NCBI RefSeq assembly: GCF_035222375.1
Contig: NW_026946366.1
Location: 2,604,001 to 2,668,000 of the forward strand
From: Podospora pseudocomata
Taxonomy: Eukaryota; Ascomycota; Sordariomycetes; Sordariales; Podosporaceae
Direction of reading: 5' to 3'
Length of the DNA: 64,000 bases
Shown: piece by piece, positions 1 to 10,942 of the stretch
How positions within the stretch are numbered: position 1 is the stretch's first letter
Layout: every line of letters starts with the position of its first letter
Translations under genes and position numbers: made by a program
Notes under the pieces: model-generated
The model's database searches: none
Told to the model about the DNA's origin: nothing
What the model saw: only the letters and a program-made list of their open reading frames with translations

Positions 1-989
1 CTACGGGCAGCCAGACTCACGGCAAACACAGAGCTTTGCCGGCACGTACAATCCATCCATGATGTACAACGTCCAGCAGGCAACAGGGGGGCAGAGTGCC
101 GGCGTGTACGATGCGAGTCAACAGTTTTCCTCGCGGCAAGCCGCAGGTCTTCCAATGATGACGGATGTCACGGCCCCCTACTTCTCAAGCGAGCCAACCA
201 ATACCACATCCGCCCTCCAAGCCCAGGCGCAGACGTCAAGCACGCCACAGGTATATCAGCAGCCGGGCTTGCATGGCTATTCCACCAGCAGCATGGCAGC
301 CATTGGAGGAATCACTACGCAGACCACTCCTGCTGCGGAAGTCAGGATGGAGGAAGAATATCCCGCCACAGGAGGGCTGGACGATGCATATGCGCAATAC
401 CAATCAGCGCTCAAGGGAATTTTCAAGGACATCCGAAATGGTGCTCTAGCCACTGCCGGAGAATCCCTTCTTCAGGTCTCGACTTGGCTTTTGGGACACG
501 TTGTTGAACTAGGTAAGTCGGGTGAAACTTTTTCCACCCTGGGTCTCTCAAAACCTGCTTCTGACAGTGATCCCTTGCTCCAGGCCTCACGTCTGACGAT
601 CAGAATCTCCATGGCGAACGTATCAAGCTGTGGAACGACTTCAACTATGCCTGGCTCGGCATGTTCCAGCGCCAGAAAGAAATGATGGAATCCGGACAGC
701 AATTACAGCGCTCCCAAAGCCTAGTGCCGCAAGAAGAGCTGGAAAAGATGGCCAAGGAGCTGATCAAGTATTGCGACAACATCGAGCGACATGGTCTGGT
801 AGACTATCAGTACGGAGTATGGGAAGAGCAAATTATCGAAAGTACGTATCACAACGGCCCCTTTTTCATCTAGCTACTTGATCACTAACCACCGCACCAG
901 TCCTTGGAGAGTGCGTCGATCTTTACGAGTCGGCCAACGCCTCTGGCAGCAGCGGAGGCGAGGGATCCTCCAGCTCACGTCGGCGATGA
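1..989 (+). CDS. 3' part of a conserved fungal protein of unknown function (5' end outside window)
   Basis: The reading frame is already open at base 2, so the start lies upstream of the window. Three exons can be read: up to 512, 584-841 and 901-989. The introns 513-583 (GTAAGT...CAG) and 842-900 (GTACGT...CAG) both keep the frame, giving 285 visible residues. The first 105 or so are low-complexity and rich in Gln, Ser, Thr and Tyr. The rest looks folded and helical, with acidic/basic heptad-like stretches around KLWNDFNYAWLGMFQRQKEM and EELEKMAKELIKYCDNIERH. The protein ends in a Ser/Gly run followed by RRR. I do not recognise the family. The helical C-terminal region with Trp and Tyr spaced along it looks like a conserved domain, and the Gln-rich N-terminus would suit a nuclear or scaffold protein, but that is inference. 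The splice model is well supported; the function is not. Confidence 0.75.
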
Positions 990-3900
990 AGAGGCTGAAG
1001 AACGAGGACGCAGTCAATTGATGTCTGACTTTTCCCAATCCGGAGATTAGTTTTGCCCTTTTGGAGTCTTTCGATGTCAGGACCCAGACATTCATGTACC
1101 ACCACATTGCCTCGCGCTCCACATGCATCATTTGTGTGTCTTTCTTTTCCTTGGCTGTTTGCCCTGTTTATCGGTTGTCATGTGCTCCAGCAAGGAGTTG
1201 GGCGGGTCACCTTAATACCTCTTATGTTTTGTGGGGATGTACTGGGAGTGGGAGGACAGAGAGCTGGACGATGTGGGATGTGATGAAGGCATCTCTTCTC
1301 TAGCTCTCGCTCGGCACTCCTGGGAATGGAGCGTTTTCCTAATCTGGGATTGGATCTTACGGCAAAGGGGGAGAACACATGCAAGGGCCCGCAACGTCCC
1401 TGACGACGTGCGGAATAGGAAAGGCTTCTTCTAGCGGAGGTTGCCGCCTCGGAGCTCTTTGATGGAAAGGCGGTTGGTGATTCTGGCCAATTGGGCTATG
1501 GAGCTTTTCAGAGCATTGCTTGCTTGTGTATCTTCTATTAGGAACGGGTTCGTCAGGAATCCGACAGGGCAAGGATGTTGTGAAGCTCTCTGCCATGGCA
1601 GAACCTCCCACAAGGAGGAGATGGAAACCGGCTTGTACCGCTTTGATCAATTGAGGAAAAGTTATCAAGTTGTTTGTGATGATGACCGTATATGCCTCTT
1701 GGCCAGAGCTGCGCAGAGATACGAGTATAACTGGCTGGGGGCAACGCCGTGAGTGACGAACATGGGCAATGATGGATCACAGGTCTGGATGAGGTGAAAA
1801 AAACAGAAAAACATAGAGTAATTAAAAAAGTTGGCCAGTGATATGTTGTTCGTACCTGTCACCAGTGCACATGAATACCATCCACCTCGAAGCACCCTTA
1901 TCTATCTCATCATGCTCTTGCAAGTCACCAAAAGAAGCTGATGAAGGCTGATTACTGATAAACAAGGCTTGAGAAGCAAAATCAGAACAGGGCTGAGGGT
2001 TATATCGCCCTCAACAACGGGGGCCAACGCCTCAATGGGTCACCTCAGCTGATGTATCACGGCGTTGAGTGATCAGTCCATCTGTCAGGAAAGCCCAGGG
2101 GAGGGGAAGAGTTGAAATCGGGATGGGGGCTCCAGTGGTTAGACTGCTACACAGGGCAAGAAAGACCGAGTTACATGCGATGTCTCCGAGCAGCGCTGAA
2201 AGCAGAAACTAGCGGCGCTGCAATTGAAAGCGCCAAGGCCCCGTGAGACAGAGAATCTGGCCCAATCAGTTTGCAACGTTTGCCAGACGGGGCCAACCAA
2301 ACTGCTGGGTCAGGGCCGGCTAGCTCTTTTGGGCCAATAACACTTTCTCACTTTATTATCCTGAATCCCTTATTTCTACCTGGCTTTCTTTTCCCAGATT
2401 ATCACACCCACATCCTCAACGAGACCGCGGTCGGTCGGCACTACCAGCAGCAGAATGATTGATTGTCTTCTCAACTCATCGCCCCATCTTGTCTGCGGTT
2501 CTCCTCCACGTCGGCCCCTACCCGTTGACACCCCCTGGTCGTGCTGTCGGCACACACACATTATCTCTCCACCATGACAGGCAGGTGAAGTTACAACGCC
2601 AAGAAGCCTTGTTGTGCAGAGACAAAGTTACACCAGATTGACCAATGTGTCTCGCAACACCAAAGTACCCATCAGGTACCCGGTTGCGCTGCAGAATCGA
2701 GTGGGCCTCGCGCTACTGCAAGTCACCCGCCAGTTGTCACTCACATTTCACCTGCACACATCTCCAGCCGATCGCCTTTCCCAGGGAGCCATCTCCCGTC
2801 CGTCCCCTGATATTATATCGAGTGCCACAGCAGCAGAAACCGTGCAGCTCACTGGTTTCCCTGCAGGAACACTTGTCAGCGTCAGACTCACCTTTGATCC
2901 TCATCTTCAACATCCCCTCTCTGATTGGGCACAGCACACGGCCGACCTCGCCGACCGAGATAACAAGCACAGAGACGCCAAGACACAGGCGATGGCGCTC
3001 ATCAACTTTTGCGGGTGATTGCAGCGAGATGTCTCTGACCCGTGGTAGAGACGGCGACTTATACATCAGCTCCGAAATGGCCTGTACTCTCCGACCTACC
3101 TATCTACGATCAAACTACATACCACCACTACCTTACTTGTTAGACATACGAAGGGCGTCTGTGCTTGCCCAACAGCGGAAAGATTACAAAGTTCGTCTTA
3201 CATACAGTCTCCGCCTACCCCGTGGCTTTTTGTTGTCCAAGGTGGACCACTAGGAGGCACATCATTAGGGTATCAACAAGCATTCGATGCTTAGGATCAC
3301 CCCCTCCATGATCTCCAGATCTCCGCAGCCGAGTCCCAGAACCATGGATCGAGATTCGGACGGCGCACATCAACCAACACCCCCACAGGACAGGGGTCTG
3401 GGTAGCTGTCAAGCATTTCTGGGGTCCAGTGAGCTGAGGAACTAGGTACCCTGTCACATTTTTATCAGCTTGCCTCAGCTGTATCACATTTCACATCCCG
3501 CATTTCAAAACCTCAAAAGCAACAAAACAGAAGAGCCAAGCCGGCGCGATGGTGACCGAGCCGCTTTTCCGCAGGGCATGAAGCTCACCTTACTTAACTG
3601 GGTGAAAGCTAACACACTTCGATCTAACTTGTAGTGTTTTATGTGAGGCTTACCGGAGTGTTTACTCCTTGCTGAAGATGATGAGGATTGGCATCGACAT
3701 TGCCGTAATGAGGGATGAACAGAAAACGATGATACGGCGACACCCAGCCGAGCTGGCTTGGAATATGTCTGTGGACACCCGAGACAAGATACCAAAAGAT
3801 TGAGGGTCGGAACTCAGATACACGGGCAACTGACAACCGCCATCCAGCCTCGTTTGTGACAGATCACCGCCCTCTATCCCTCCCCACGGCAGCGCTTCCT

Positions 3901-4883
3901 GTGTTTCTCGGGTCTTGATCGCCAGTCTCAGGCAGCCCAGCCCAGCCCTCAACTTTGACAGACGCCTGCCAAACAGGGACAGGACAAGTAACGTCCACCA
4001 TTAGGGAGCTAGTCGTCGGTCCGCCGCCGGGCGCCCCAGATTTAGGGCCATCACCATGATTAGCCTGTAGGATGCCGCTGTGGCTCTAGTCAAGAACCCC
4101 GTCCTCCATCTCCCCTGCCTTGAAGGAAAAGGCCGAGCCTAGGAGTCACATGAGTTTTGCCTTGACATACCCTACAGCGACTTCCACGGATGGATGATCA
4201 AGGGAACCTTGAGGGAGCGGAAGAGGGACAGGAGGCCTAAGGTTTTCGGGTTTTTTGTTCTGCTCGAGGACATGGCCGGGCACACACACAACGCTCGAGC
4301 AGAGTTGTTGCGTATATGGGCCATGGAGTGTGACATTTGCAAGAAGAAGTCAGACAAGGTACACTGACTGGACGGACTTTATTCAACGGCCCATGCACGT
4401 AGCCGACAAGGGGATCACTTACATACATGCATGGTGAGCCATACGAGAGAGGAATGCAGGTCGCTCCTCCTACACCCTCTCCCTCCACAGCCAGGGGCAT
4501 CATCCTTCGTGTTTCTTCTTCTACTCACCGAGACCTTCATGGGTAGGTGAGTAGATTCGGCGTGTGACTGGACTGCAATCGCCCGTGAGGGTTAGGGAGT
4601 AGAAGAACAAAGTTTGCGAGGGAGAGGTGGCGGCGCCTGCACCGGTCCGTTCGGCTAGGGTGCATTAGTTTTTGAAGGGAAAAGGTAGGCCGGGCTGGAG
4701 GGGATGGACATGTGATTTGTTGATCTGGGCCGAGAGGGAGTGGGAGGGCTGGGGAGGGCGGGTTACTAGGTTGGGTACTCCGTACATATGGCGGTGGTGT
4801 GGGTGGTGAGTGAGGCTGTGGGTTGGGTCACATTGCGGTGTGGTGAGGGTAAGGTTGAGTACATAGGGAGGTGTATGCACATA

Positions 4884-4914
4884 GGGTGGGTGGAAGGGTG
4901 GGGGGTGCGGGGGG
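4884..4914 (+). other. Potential G-quadruplex-forming G-run cluster
   Basis: Five runs of three or more G (GGG, GGG, GGG, then two runs of six) lie within 31 bases on the plus strand, separated by spacers of 1-5 bases. This meets the usual G3+N1-7 quadruplex pattern. It sits inside a broader G-rich, C-poor stretch (about 4620-4920). Whether it forms or matters in vivo cannot be told from sequence. Confidence 0.6.
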
Positions 4915-5133
4915 TTTGCATAGCTTACCACGAACGGAGAGCAAAAGTCACACCATTAGGTGTACTCTGTTTGGAAAGGTAAGGCTGTAGAGGTATGTTT
5001 GATGTCAAAGTGTACAGATGGATTGATGATGATAGGTTGGGACTGTTTTCATGGAGATGTACCGTAATGTAATGAGATGACAAGCATGGCAATGGAAACT
5101 ATTGATCGATTATTTGTCTAGTGATCATGGCCG

Positions 5134-5172
5134 TCTCTCTCTCTCTCTCTCACTCACACACACACACACACA
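5134..5172. repeat. Compound microsatellite (CT)n-(CA)n
   Basis: An uninterrupted CT/TC dinucleotide run (5134-5151) is followed, after a short ACT junction, by a CA run (5155-5172). It lies in intergenic DNA with no nearby coding frame. Confidence 0.95.
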
Positions 5173-6642
5173 AGGATGGTGCCTGCGTTGGATACTCACA
5201 CCGAGGCACACCTCGCCTAAGGGGTGGGTGATTTCTTTTGACAGGAAAGCAGCAAGCATAGCGTAGAAGACAGATGTGAGGCGCACACCGGTTTCATAGT
5301 TTTTTCTTCTTTTGTTTCAAGTAACAACCTAGGCTGGGCATATCCAGACGCACGCGGTGTTGTCATGAGTTTGCCTACCACGATCCCTAATCTCTCACTA
5401 GGTAGGTAGGATCGCTCATGGAGGTAGGCGTCAGTACACAGGCAAAAGAGTTGGGGAGGAGATGCGGTGATGGCTTTTTGCTTAGATCTGTGAATGGGTG
5501 GGGTTCAGCCTAGATTCATGTCAGTTACTGATCCCTTCTAACAGGGTGAGAGGATGTGGGCGGGTAGGTTGGCGATTGGGATTTCCAAGTTGATCTACTG
5601 CCAGGTTGACGCAAAGGCGGCCAAGTGGAAAGCTTTCCAGGATGGGAGAGAGTTGGAGAAACGATAACAGGGCGTTTGCTTGGAGTTAGTTGCTTGTTTT
5701 GGTATACTATGGGGGGACGGGGTAAAAGCATTTCTTTACTGCTTGGCTCTTTCGACAAAATGGCATATCAGCCCTTCTACTTTGCTTTAGAGTGGAGGTA
5801 GATAGTTTGTGAGTTACAGGTAGGTACCTGTAGTATAGTAAAGAGCACGCAGGATATGGAGTCTGTCCACTGCCTACATGCCTCTGTGTACCAACGGGGG
5901 CAGGCTAACCCCCTTCTTGCCCTCTTGAAGTGCTAATTTTGAAAACGGAAAGACGTTCCGAAAAAGATGCTGGCCGTTGCTACAGTATATATGCATCACA
6001 CTTATCTTGCTTTGACTAGGAATGGAGGGGCTAACTATCTTCTTAAACTTTGTGTGAACAAAAGTCCATTCCATTTCAAGCCATCACTAGTTGGTTTGTT
6101 GTTTATATCGCTTATTCGCTGTGATTCATGATGAAGAGGATTCAAAACACTTCGGCTTAGGCCCTTTGCCAACATACTCACCGACTCAAAAACAAAAAGT
6201 TGAGACTGCCGGTGGGAAATCAAGGCTTTTGGGAAATAGTTCAATGGGGACTTTGGGAATGGTTGACAGAGAGTACTGTTGACATGAATCAATATACGGC
6301 CAGAAATAGTTCAATAGGCCTGCCTTTAAACACAGTTTACTACTTCTTGCTATCATCACTGGGCCTGGCATCTTTTGATGGTTAAGGAACAAGGCAATGG
6401 TCTTGACGCCAACACTTACAGCAACTCGAGGCTGAGAAATCAGCATAGAAGTAGGGTAAGAAAAAAAGAACAAATCAAGCGAAAATCAGTAAGAAAGAAT
6501 TGTCATTTCATTAGTCCATTTCATGCTTCATTTCATGCCACCTTGCTGTGTGCTGTGCTGTGCTGTGCTATGCTAGAAAACTCTCTTGTTTGGTTGTCTA
6601 ATGTTCGCAAAGCATGCCTGCCCATCATTCCTCTCCCCAGGT

Positions 6643-7493
6643 CTAGAATTGATCTGTTCATCTTGTTTTAGCAAACACAATCCCTTCGTCACTTCGAAAT
6701 CGAGGGAGAACATACCTAGCGTCATACTCATGCTGACATCCGTATTCTCCACCATCTTGGTAAACTCCTCAAAACTGATCTTCCCGTCCTTGTCCAGGTC
6801 GGCCTCCATGATGGTCTTGTCCACAATCTGCTGTAGCTGCTGGTCCTTGAGGTTGTTGCCCACCATCATCTTCAGGACGATGAACAGCTCGCCGTTGGAG
6901 ATGTAGCCGTCACGGTCAATGTCGTAGACCTTGAAGGCGAACCGGAGCTTCTGCTCCTTGTTGCCCTTGGAGGAGAAGGCGGAAAGGCCAGAGACGAACT
7001 CTTGGAAGTCGACGTCGCCGCCACCGTCTTCGTCGAAGATGGCAATCATTCTTTGGGATGGGTGTTAGTATTTGGGGGTTGGGTGGGAGGAAGGGGGGGT
7101 ACCTACCTGGTGGCGAGTGGGTTGGAGGATATTTGAGGGAGTGAAAGGAACTCCTCGCGCTCGATAGTGCCGGAGTTATCCTGTTTGTGTTGAACAAGTC
7201 GTATTAGCCCCATATTCGTCATATCTCTCCCATTCTCTCGGGACATTCCCATCCTCTTTCCTGTTCCTATTCCCCGTTGATCCTTGTTCTAACGAATATG
7301 AAATGAACATGCCTTATCCAACTTCATAAACCTCTTCCGCAGCCGGTCAACTTCATCCCTGTCGACTATTCATGGTGAAAAAAACCATATGTCAATAACT
7401 TGTCCCCATCATTTCTCCTGAATGTCATGGTGAAAACCAACAGTTGGACCCCTGAACAATGTTGTCCAGCACGCTGCTGGTCTGGTTGCCCAT
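6643..7493 (-). CDS. cnb1: Calcineurin regulatory subunit B
   Basis: This is the Ca2+-binding regulatory subunit of calcineurin (protein phosphatase 2B), which activates the catalytic A subunit downstream of calmodulin. Five exons read on the minus strand: 7493-7442, 7365-7313, 7180-7107, 7050-6716 and 6653-6643. They total 525 nt, or 174 aa, the usual fungal length. The protein starts MGNQTSS, an N-myristoylation signal. Four EF-hand loops are visible: [36 protein letters not shown] and [12 protein letters not shown]. The C-terminus is SMSMTLDQF. Two features are odd. Intron 2 (7312-7181) has a GC donor (AAG then GCATGT), with a GGCTAATAC branch and CAG acceptor. The last coding exon is only 11 nt and encodes the end of Asp174 region, Gln, Phe and the stop. 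Ignoring the last intron gives an unrelated tail. Its divergent neighbour is epl1. Identification is essentially certain. Confidence 0.97.
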
Positions 7494-8996
7494 TTTGACT
7501 GATAATTATCTTCCGCCGAGTATTATATTTCTGCCTGTATGCTCTCGTCTAGAGAATGTCTTGAAGAAGAAGGGAAAAAAGTCGGTTGGAGCGGTTTGGT
7601 GCTGTCGCGAGTCGTCAGTGGCGGTAAAGGTGCGGCGGAGGGTGTCGATCAGGTTGATGAAAGAATGCTGAGTGTTGAAAGGGTCAAGTTTGCGCAAGAA
7701 ATCAAAACCAAACAGGACTAGATATCAAAGAAGGTTGCTGAATAAAGCTGCCCGCTACTCTCTAATCGTGAGATATCGATATCGGCGCAGGCGGTCGGCG
7801 GTCGAGGCTGCAGGAGCAAGTAGTGTAATTCGGTACCCAAGTTCCAGGTTCGTCGTTCGTGATATTGCAGCTGAACAGATTGATCCGTCCGTCAGGTGAG
7901 GCTGAGGTTCGTCTAGTTCAGGAGCTTTTCCCCAACTCCTATTTTCGATGAGGGTTTGTTTTGCGATCAACAACACACCGCTTCTGGACTCTCTCCCAAA
8001 CCCAACTGGCGGCGGCGACTTACGAAAAGCGGGGTGCGGCACAAGACAAGAGGTTCCAAATCAGGCCCCCCAACCCAGGGTCTGACGGGGAGTGGGGTAA
8101 TCTCAAGCCACAAGCTGCCGCCACACACGGTCGTCATGAATGACGCACGAGCCACATTTATTCCAGGTTGCCTTGGCAAACGAAGCGAGGCAACAAACGG
8201 GCAGGGCCTCACCTTGATTTGTTCTCACCTCACCTTGCGCGTCACCCCCCGGCCGCGAAACAGCGTCGCGTTCAGGCGCCCATCCATGGCAAGCTGAGGA
8301 AGGCGAAAGAACGGAATGCACGTGCCAGACACACCGCAAAGAGAGGAGAAGTTGTATGACAGATTGAATTGCAGTCCAATCACACTATAAAATATCAGTG
8401 GTTGATGATGATGATACTTGATGAGTTTTCAAATAAAGTGGCTTTAAAATGTCGAATTTGAAGCTAAAAAAAAGCCCATTCCCTTATTTGCAGTGAACTA
8501 ACAATGAAAATTAAAAAAACTGACGTCAAGACATTGCGCGGCTGTGAATTGTTCCAAGCATCTCCTCTCCAAGATAAGGGATGCGCTCTTTCGCAGCAGC
8601 AGAGCCTGATTTTTAGGTGCAAAGAGGGGCAGATTGCTTGGTGTTTGTTGCTGCTGCTGCGCCCTTTGAACAATTTACTGGGCGCGCGCGCTCTCCCAAT
8701 CGGCTAGGCAGGTAGGGAAGAGTGGGCACGTTCCCCCCCTTTCAAAGAGCCCGGCCAAAGTCAGCCAATCGCCAGAAGCGTCCTGGAACACGCCGCCAAA
8801 ACAGCAAATTCTGCGCCAGAACTTCAACGACACTCCATCGCGATACGAGACTTTGGCCATCAAAATACTACCAACAACGCCATTTTTGCATCGAAAAATT
8901 CGATACACTCCTTTCGCATGGTCCGCTGAATGATTTAAAAAATTTTTATTAGGGGTTTCCCCAGGCTTTTTGCCCCTCTCACCGCCCTTAGCAGCC
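7494..8996. other. Divergent promoter region between cnb1 and epl1
   Basis: This 1.5 kb region lies between two genes transcribed away from each other and should hold both promoters and 5' UTRs. A GATATCGATATC palindromic stretch lies near 7773-7785, and an AT-rich TTTAAAAAATTTTTATTA tract lies about 60 bp upstream of the epl1 ATG. Open frames of up to about 140 codons on both strands overlap one another and show no recognisable protein. Confidence 0.6.
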
Positions 8997-10942
8997 ATGG
9001 CGACCCGGAAGGTTAGGATCAAGAAGTTGGCTCCAAAAACGCCTCTATCCGTCCTCAGAGAAGACCAAATCGACCCTTCAGAATACGAACAACTCACCTC
9101 CGAAGCCCAAATCGCAACCGGTGTCGAACAGGCCGAGGAAAATGTATGTCAAAAACTCACCTTGATTGACGGCCACGTGTCACGTGCACCAGCACGTGCA
9201 CGGACCATATCAAGTTGCCCTTACACCATAAGACTTACCCAACAGCACTTGATAGCATCTGATACTGACCTTGAAATGACAGGAGTACCATCTTCAGGCG
9301 GTCCTGCAACATGCAGGTGTCGCTGCCGACAAGGAAATTCCCGTCCCACCACCACAGGAGAGCACACTCAACTATAACGAGCTCTACTCACAGCGGTGCT
9401 CCCAGCCATCAACATATATCCGCTTCTCTCAAACAGTAGAAGAATGCATAGGATGCATGTATGATATGACGGAGGAGGACGATGTTTTTCTCAAGGCATA
9501 CAACTCAAAACGAGCCGCCTCTGCCCAGCTCTCAGAAGATGACTTTGAGAAGATCATGGAGGTGTATGAGGACACCGCCTTCATCAAAACCCCGTTTGCC
9601 TCAATAGACCAGACAATAGCCCCATATGAGGAGATGCTCCAAGGCCTTCAAAGCTTGGAGAGAGGAAAGGTCATGCCTCACGCCAAAGAGATCTATGAGT
9701 ATTGGAAATCACGGCGGCAAGCTCTGAGCAACCGACCGTTACATCCCACTCTCAAGTTTGAGATCTCCCCTGACAGTGATGACATGGACCCCTATGTCTG
9801 TTTCCGTCGGCGAGAAGTACGTGCCACTCGCAAGACAAGAGCACGAGATGTACTGTGCGCAGATAAGCTCAAGCGACTGCGGAGGGAGCTTGAGGATGCG
9901 CGCCAGTTGGCCATGGCTGCCCACCAAAGGGAACTTTTCAAGGCCGAGATGCTCAAGACTGACCGCGCCATCTTTGAGACGCGCGGGACACTCAAGGAGC
10001 TCAAGGTCAGGTTGGGGATCAAGACCGACGACGAAGATCTCGTCAACCAAAAGGTCAGTCTATCATGCCCTCTCCTACTGCCATCACCCTCAACGGATAC
10101 TGACCCGTCTCCAGCCCCAGAAACGAAAAGCGCCAGAAGCCCCTGCCGTCCAGCGACCCCCACCACCTGCCCAACTTCGTATGCCCGTACGACCAGATGG
10201 CCGTCCTGTCGAGGCAGATCTCTCGCAGCTGGCTGATCGCCTTGCTGAGAAGGAGAACGAGCTCCGGATTGATATCGAGAAGAAGGTGCTGACCCATAGC
10301 GAATGGAATCGCAACTATGTGGACTTGACTAGGGGTCCGTTGTCTCCGGTGCATGGGCCCCTTCAAGATCCCAACTTTAGGCCAGCCAAGACCCAATATC
10401 TGATGACACCACCAGCTTCGGCGTCGTCGGTATCCATGGAGGAACCCACCCCTATGGAGCTTGACAAGCCAGAAAAGCCACGAGACTTTGGCCCGCTCTT
10501 GAAATTTAGGGGAGTAGCTCCGGATGAGGAGTCGAGAGCAAACCCGCCATCGTACCGTCGGCGTATTGGTCGTCTCAATCGGCTGTGGATTGATCGTCGT
10601 GGCTTGGCTAGTCCTCCCCGTGAAGTCAGCGCAGAACAGTACGACCGCTGGAAATATGACCAGTCGTCGGATGATGAGGACGAGCCCGAGGTGTACGAGG
10701 TTGATCCCTTTGATACCCGGGCACTGAAATTCCGCGCCTCTGTCCCGCCTCCAGTGTGGATGACACACCGAGTAGTTCCTAACTCAAGAACTATGATGCC
10801 AGCCGCGCAGGCTGCGATGATGCAGCAACAACAGCATCAGCAGCAACAGCAACAACATCCAATACCACCAAACCAACCGGCGTCACTACCAGCACAACTG
10901 CAGGCGACGAAATCGCCTGCACAAGTGAAGGGAGCAACATGA
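8997..10942 (+). CDS. epl1: Enhancer of polycomb-like protein 1 (NuA4 subunit)
   Basis: Epl1 is the scaffold of the NuA4/piccolo-NuA4 histone H4/H2A acetyltransferase, tethering Esa1 to nucleosomes in the nucleus. The exons are 8997-9143, 9283-10053 and 10115-10942, giving 581 aa, close to other Sordariomycete Epl1 proteins. The ATG is chosen because it opens the conserved MATRKVRIKKL; in-frame codons upstream lack an ATG. The EPcA domain fills the first 220 or so residues, including LREDQIDPSEYE, STYIRFSQTVEECI and YDMTEEDDVFLKAYN. The basic stretch DPYVCFRRREVRATRKTR is also present, followed by a helical arginine-rich part. The C-terminal third is acidic then Gln-rich, with a polyQ/H tract near 10826-10856. 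Intron 1 (139 nt) contains a tight group of CACGTG palindromes. Confidence is very high. Confidence 0.97.
9174..9198. promoter_or_regulatory. Three CACGTG E-boxes inside epl1 intron 1
   Basis: CACGTG occurs at 9174-9179, 9181-9186 and 9193-9198, three perfect palindromes in 25 bp, all within the first intron of epl1. CACGTG is the classical core bound by fungal bHLH factors (Cbf1, Pho4, SREBP-like). The sites are seen directly; a regulatory role is inferred. Confidence 0.5.

Larger units (their letters stand above)
990..6642. other. Gene-poor 5.6 kb between two convergent genes
   Basis: This stretch separates the 3' ends of the upstream gene and calcineurin B, which is unusually wide for convergent neighbours in this window. 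I see no recognisable gene. The longest uninterrupted frame (2645-3253, plus, 202 codons) has no family resemblance and no coding-like composition. A minus-strand frame at 1431-1600 ends in a protein-like peptide and is discussed as a finding. Other contents are a G-rich region about 4620-4920, a CT/CA microsatellite at 5134-5172, and a 10 bp perfect inverted repeat (4259-4268 with 4294-4303). A TGCTG tandem lies near 6551-6570 in the presumed 3' UTR of calcineurin B. Confidence 0.6.

Noticed and set aside
2645-3253. 202-codon plus-strand open frame in the 5.6 kb gap
   Set aside because: It overlaps another open frame, and its composition is unlike the genes here. No motif could be recognised.
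4259-4303. 10 bp perfect inverted repeat with a 25 bp loop
   Set aside because: It is too short and isolated to call a terminator or transposon end. It is not followed by a T run and has no flanking target duplication.
10055-10768. 237-codon minus-strand open frame
   Set aside because: It is antisense to epl1 exon 3, which is a certain gene.
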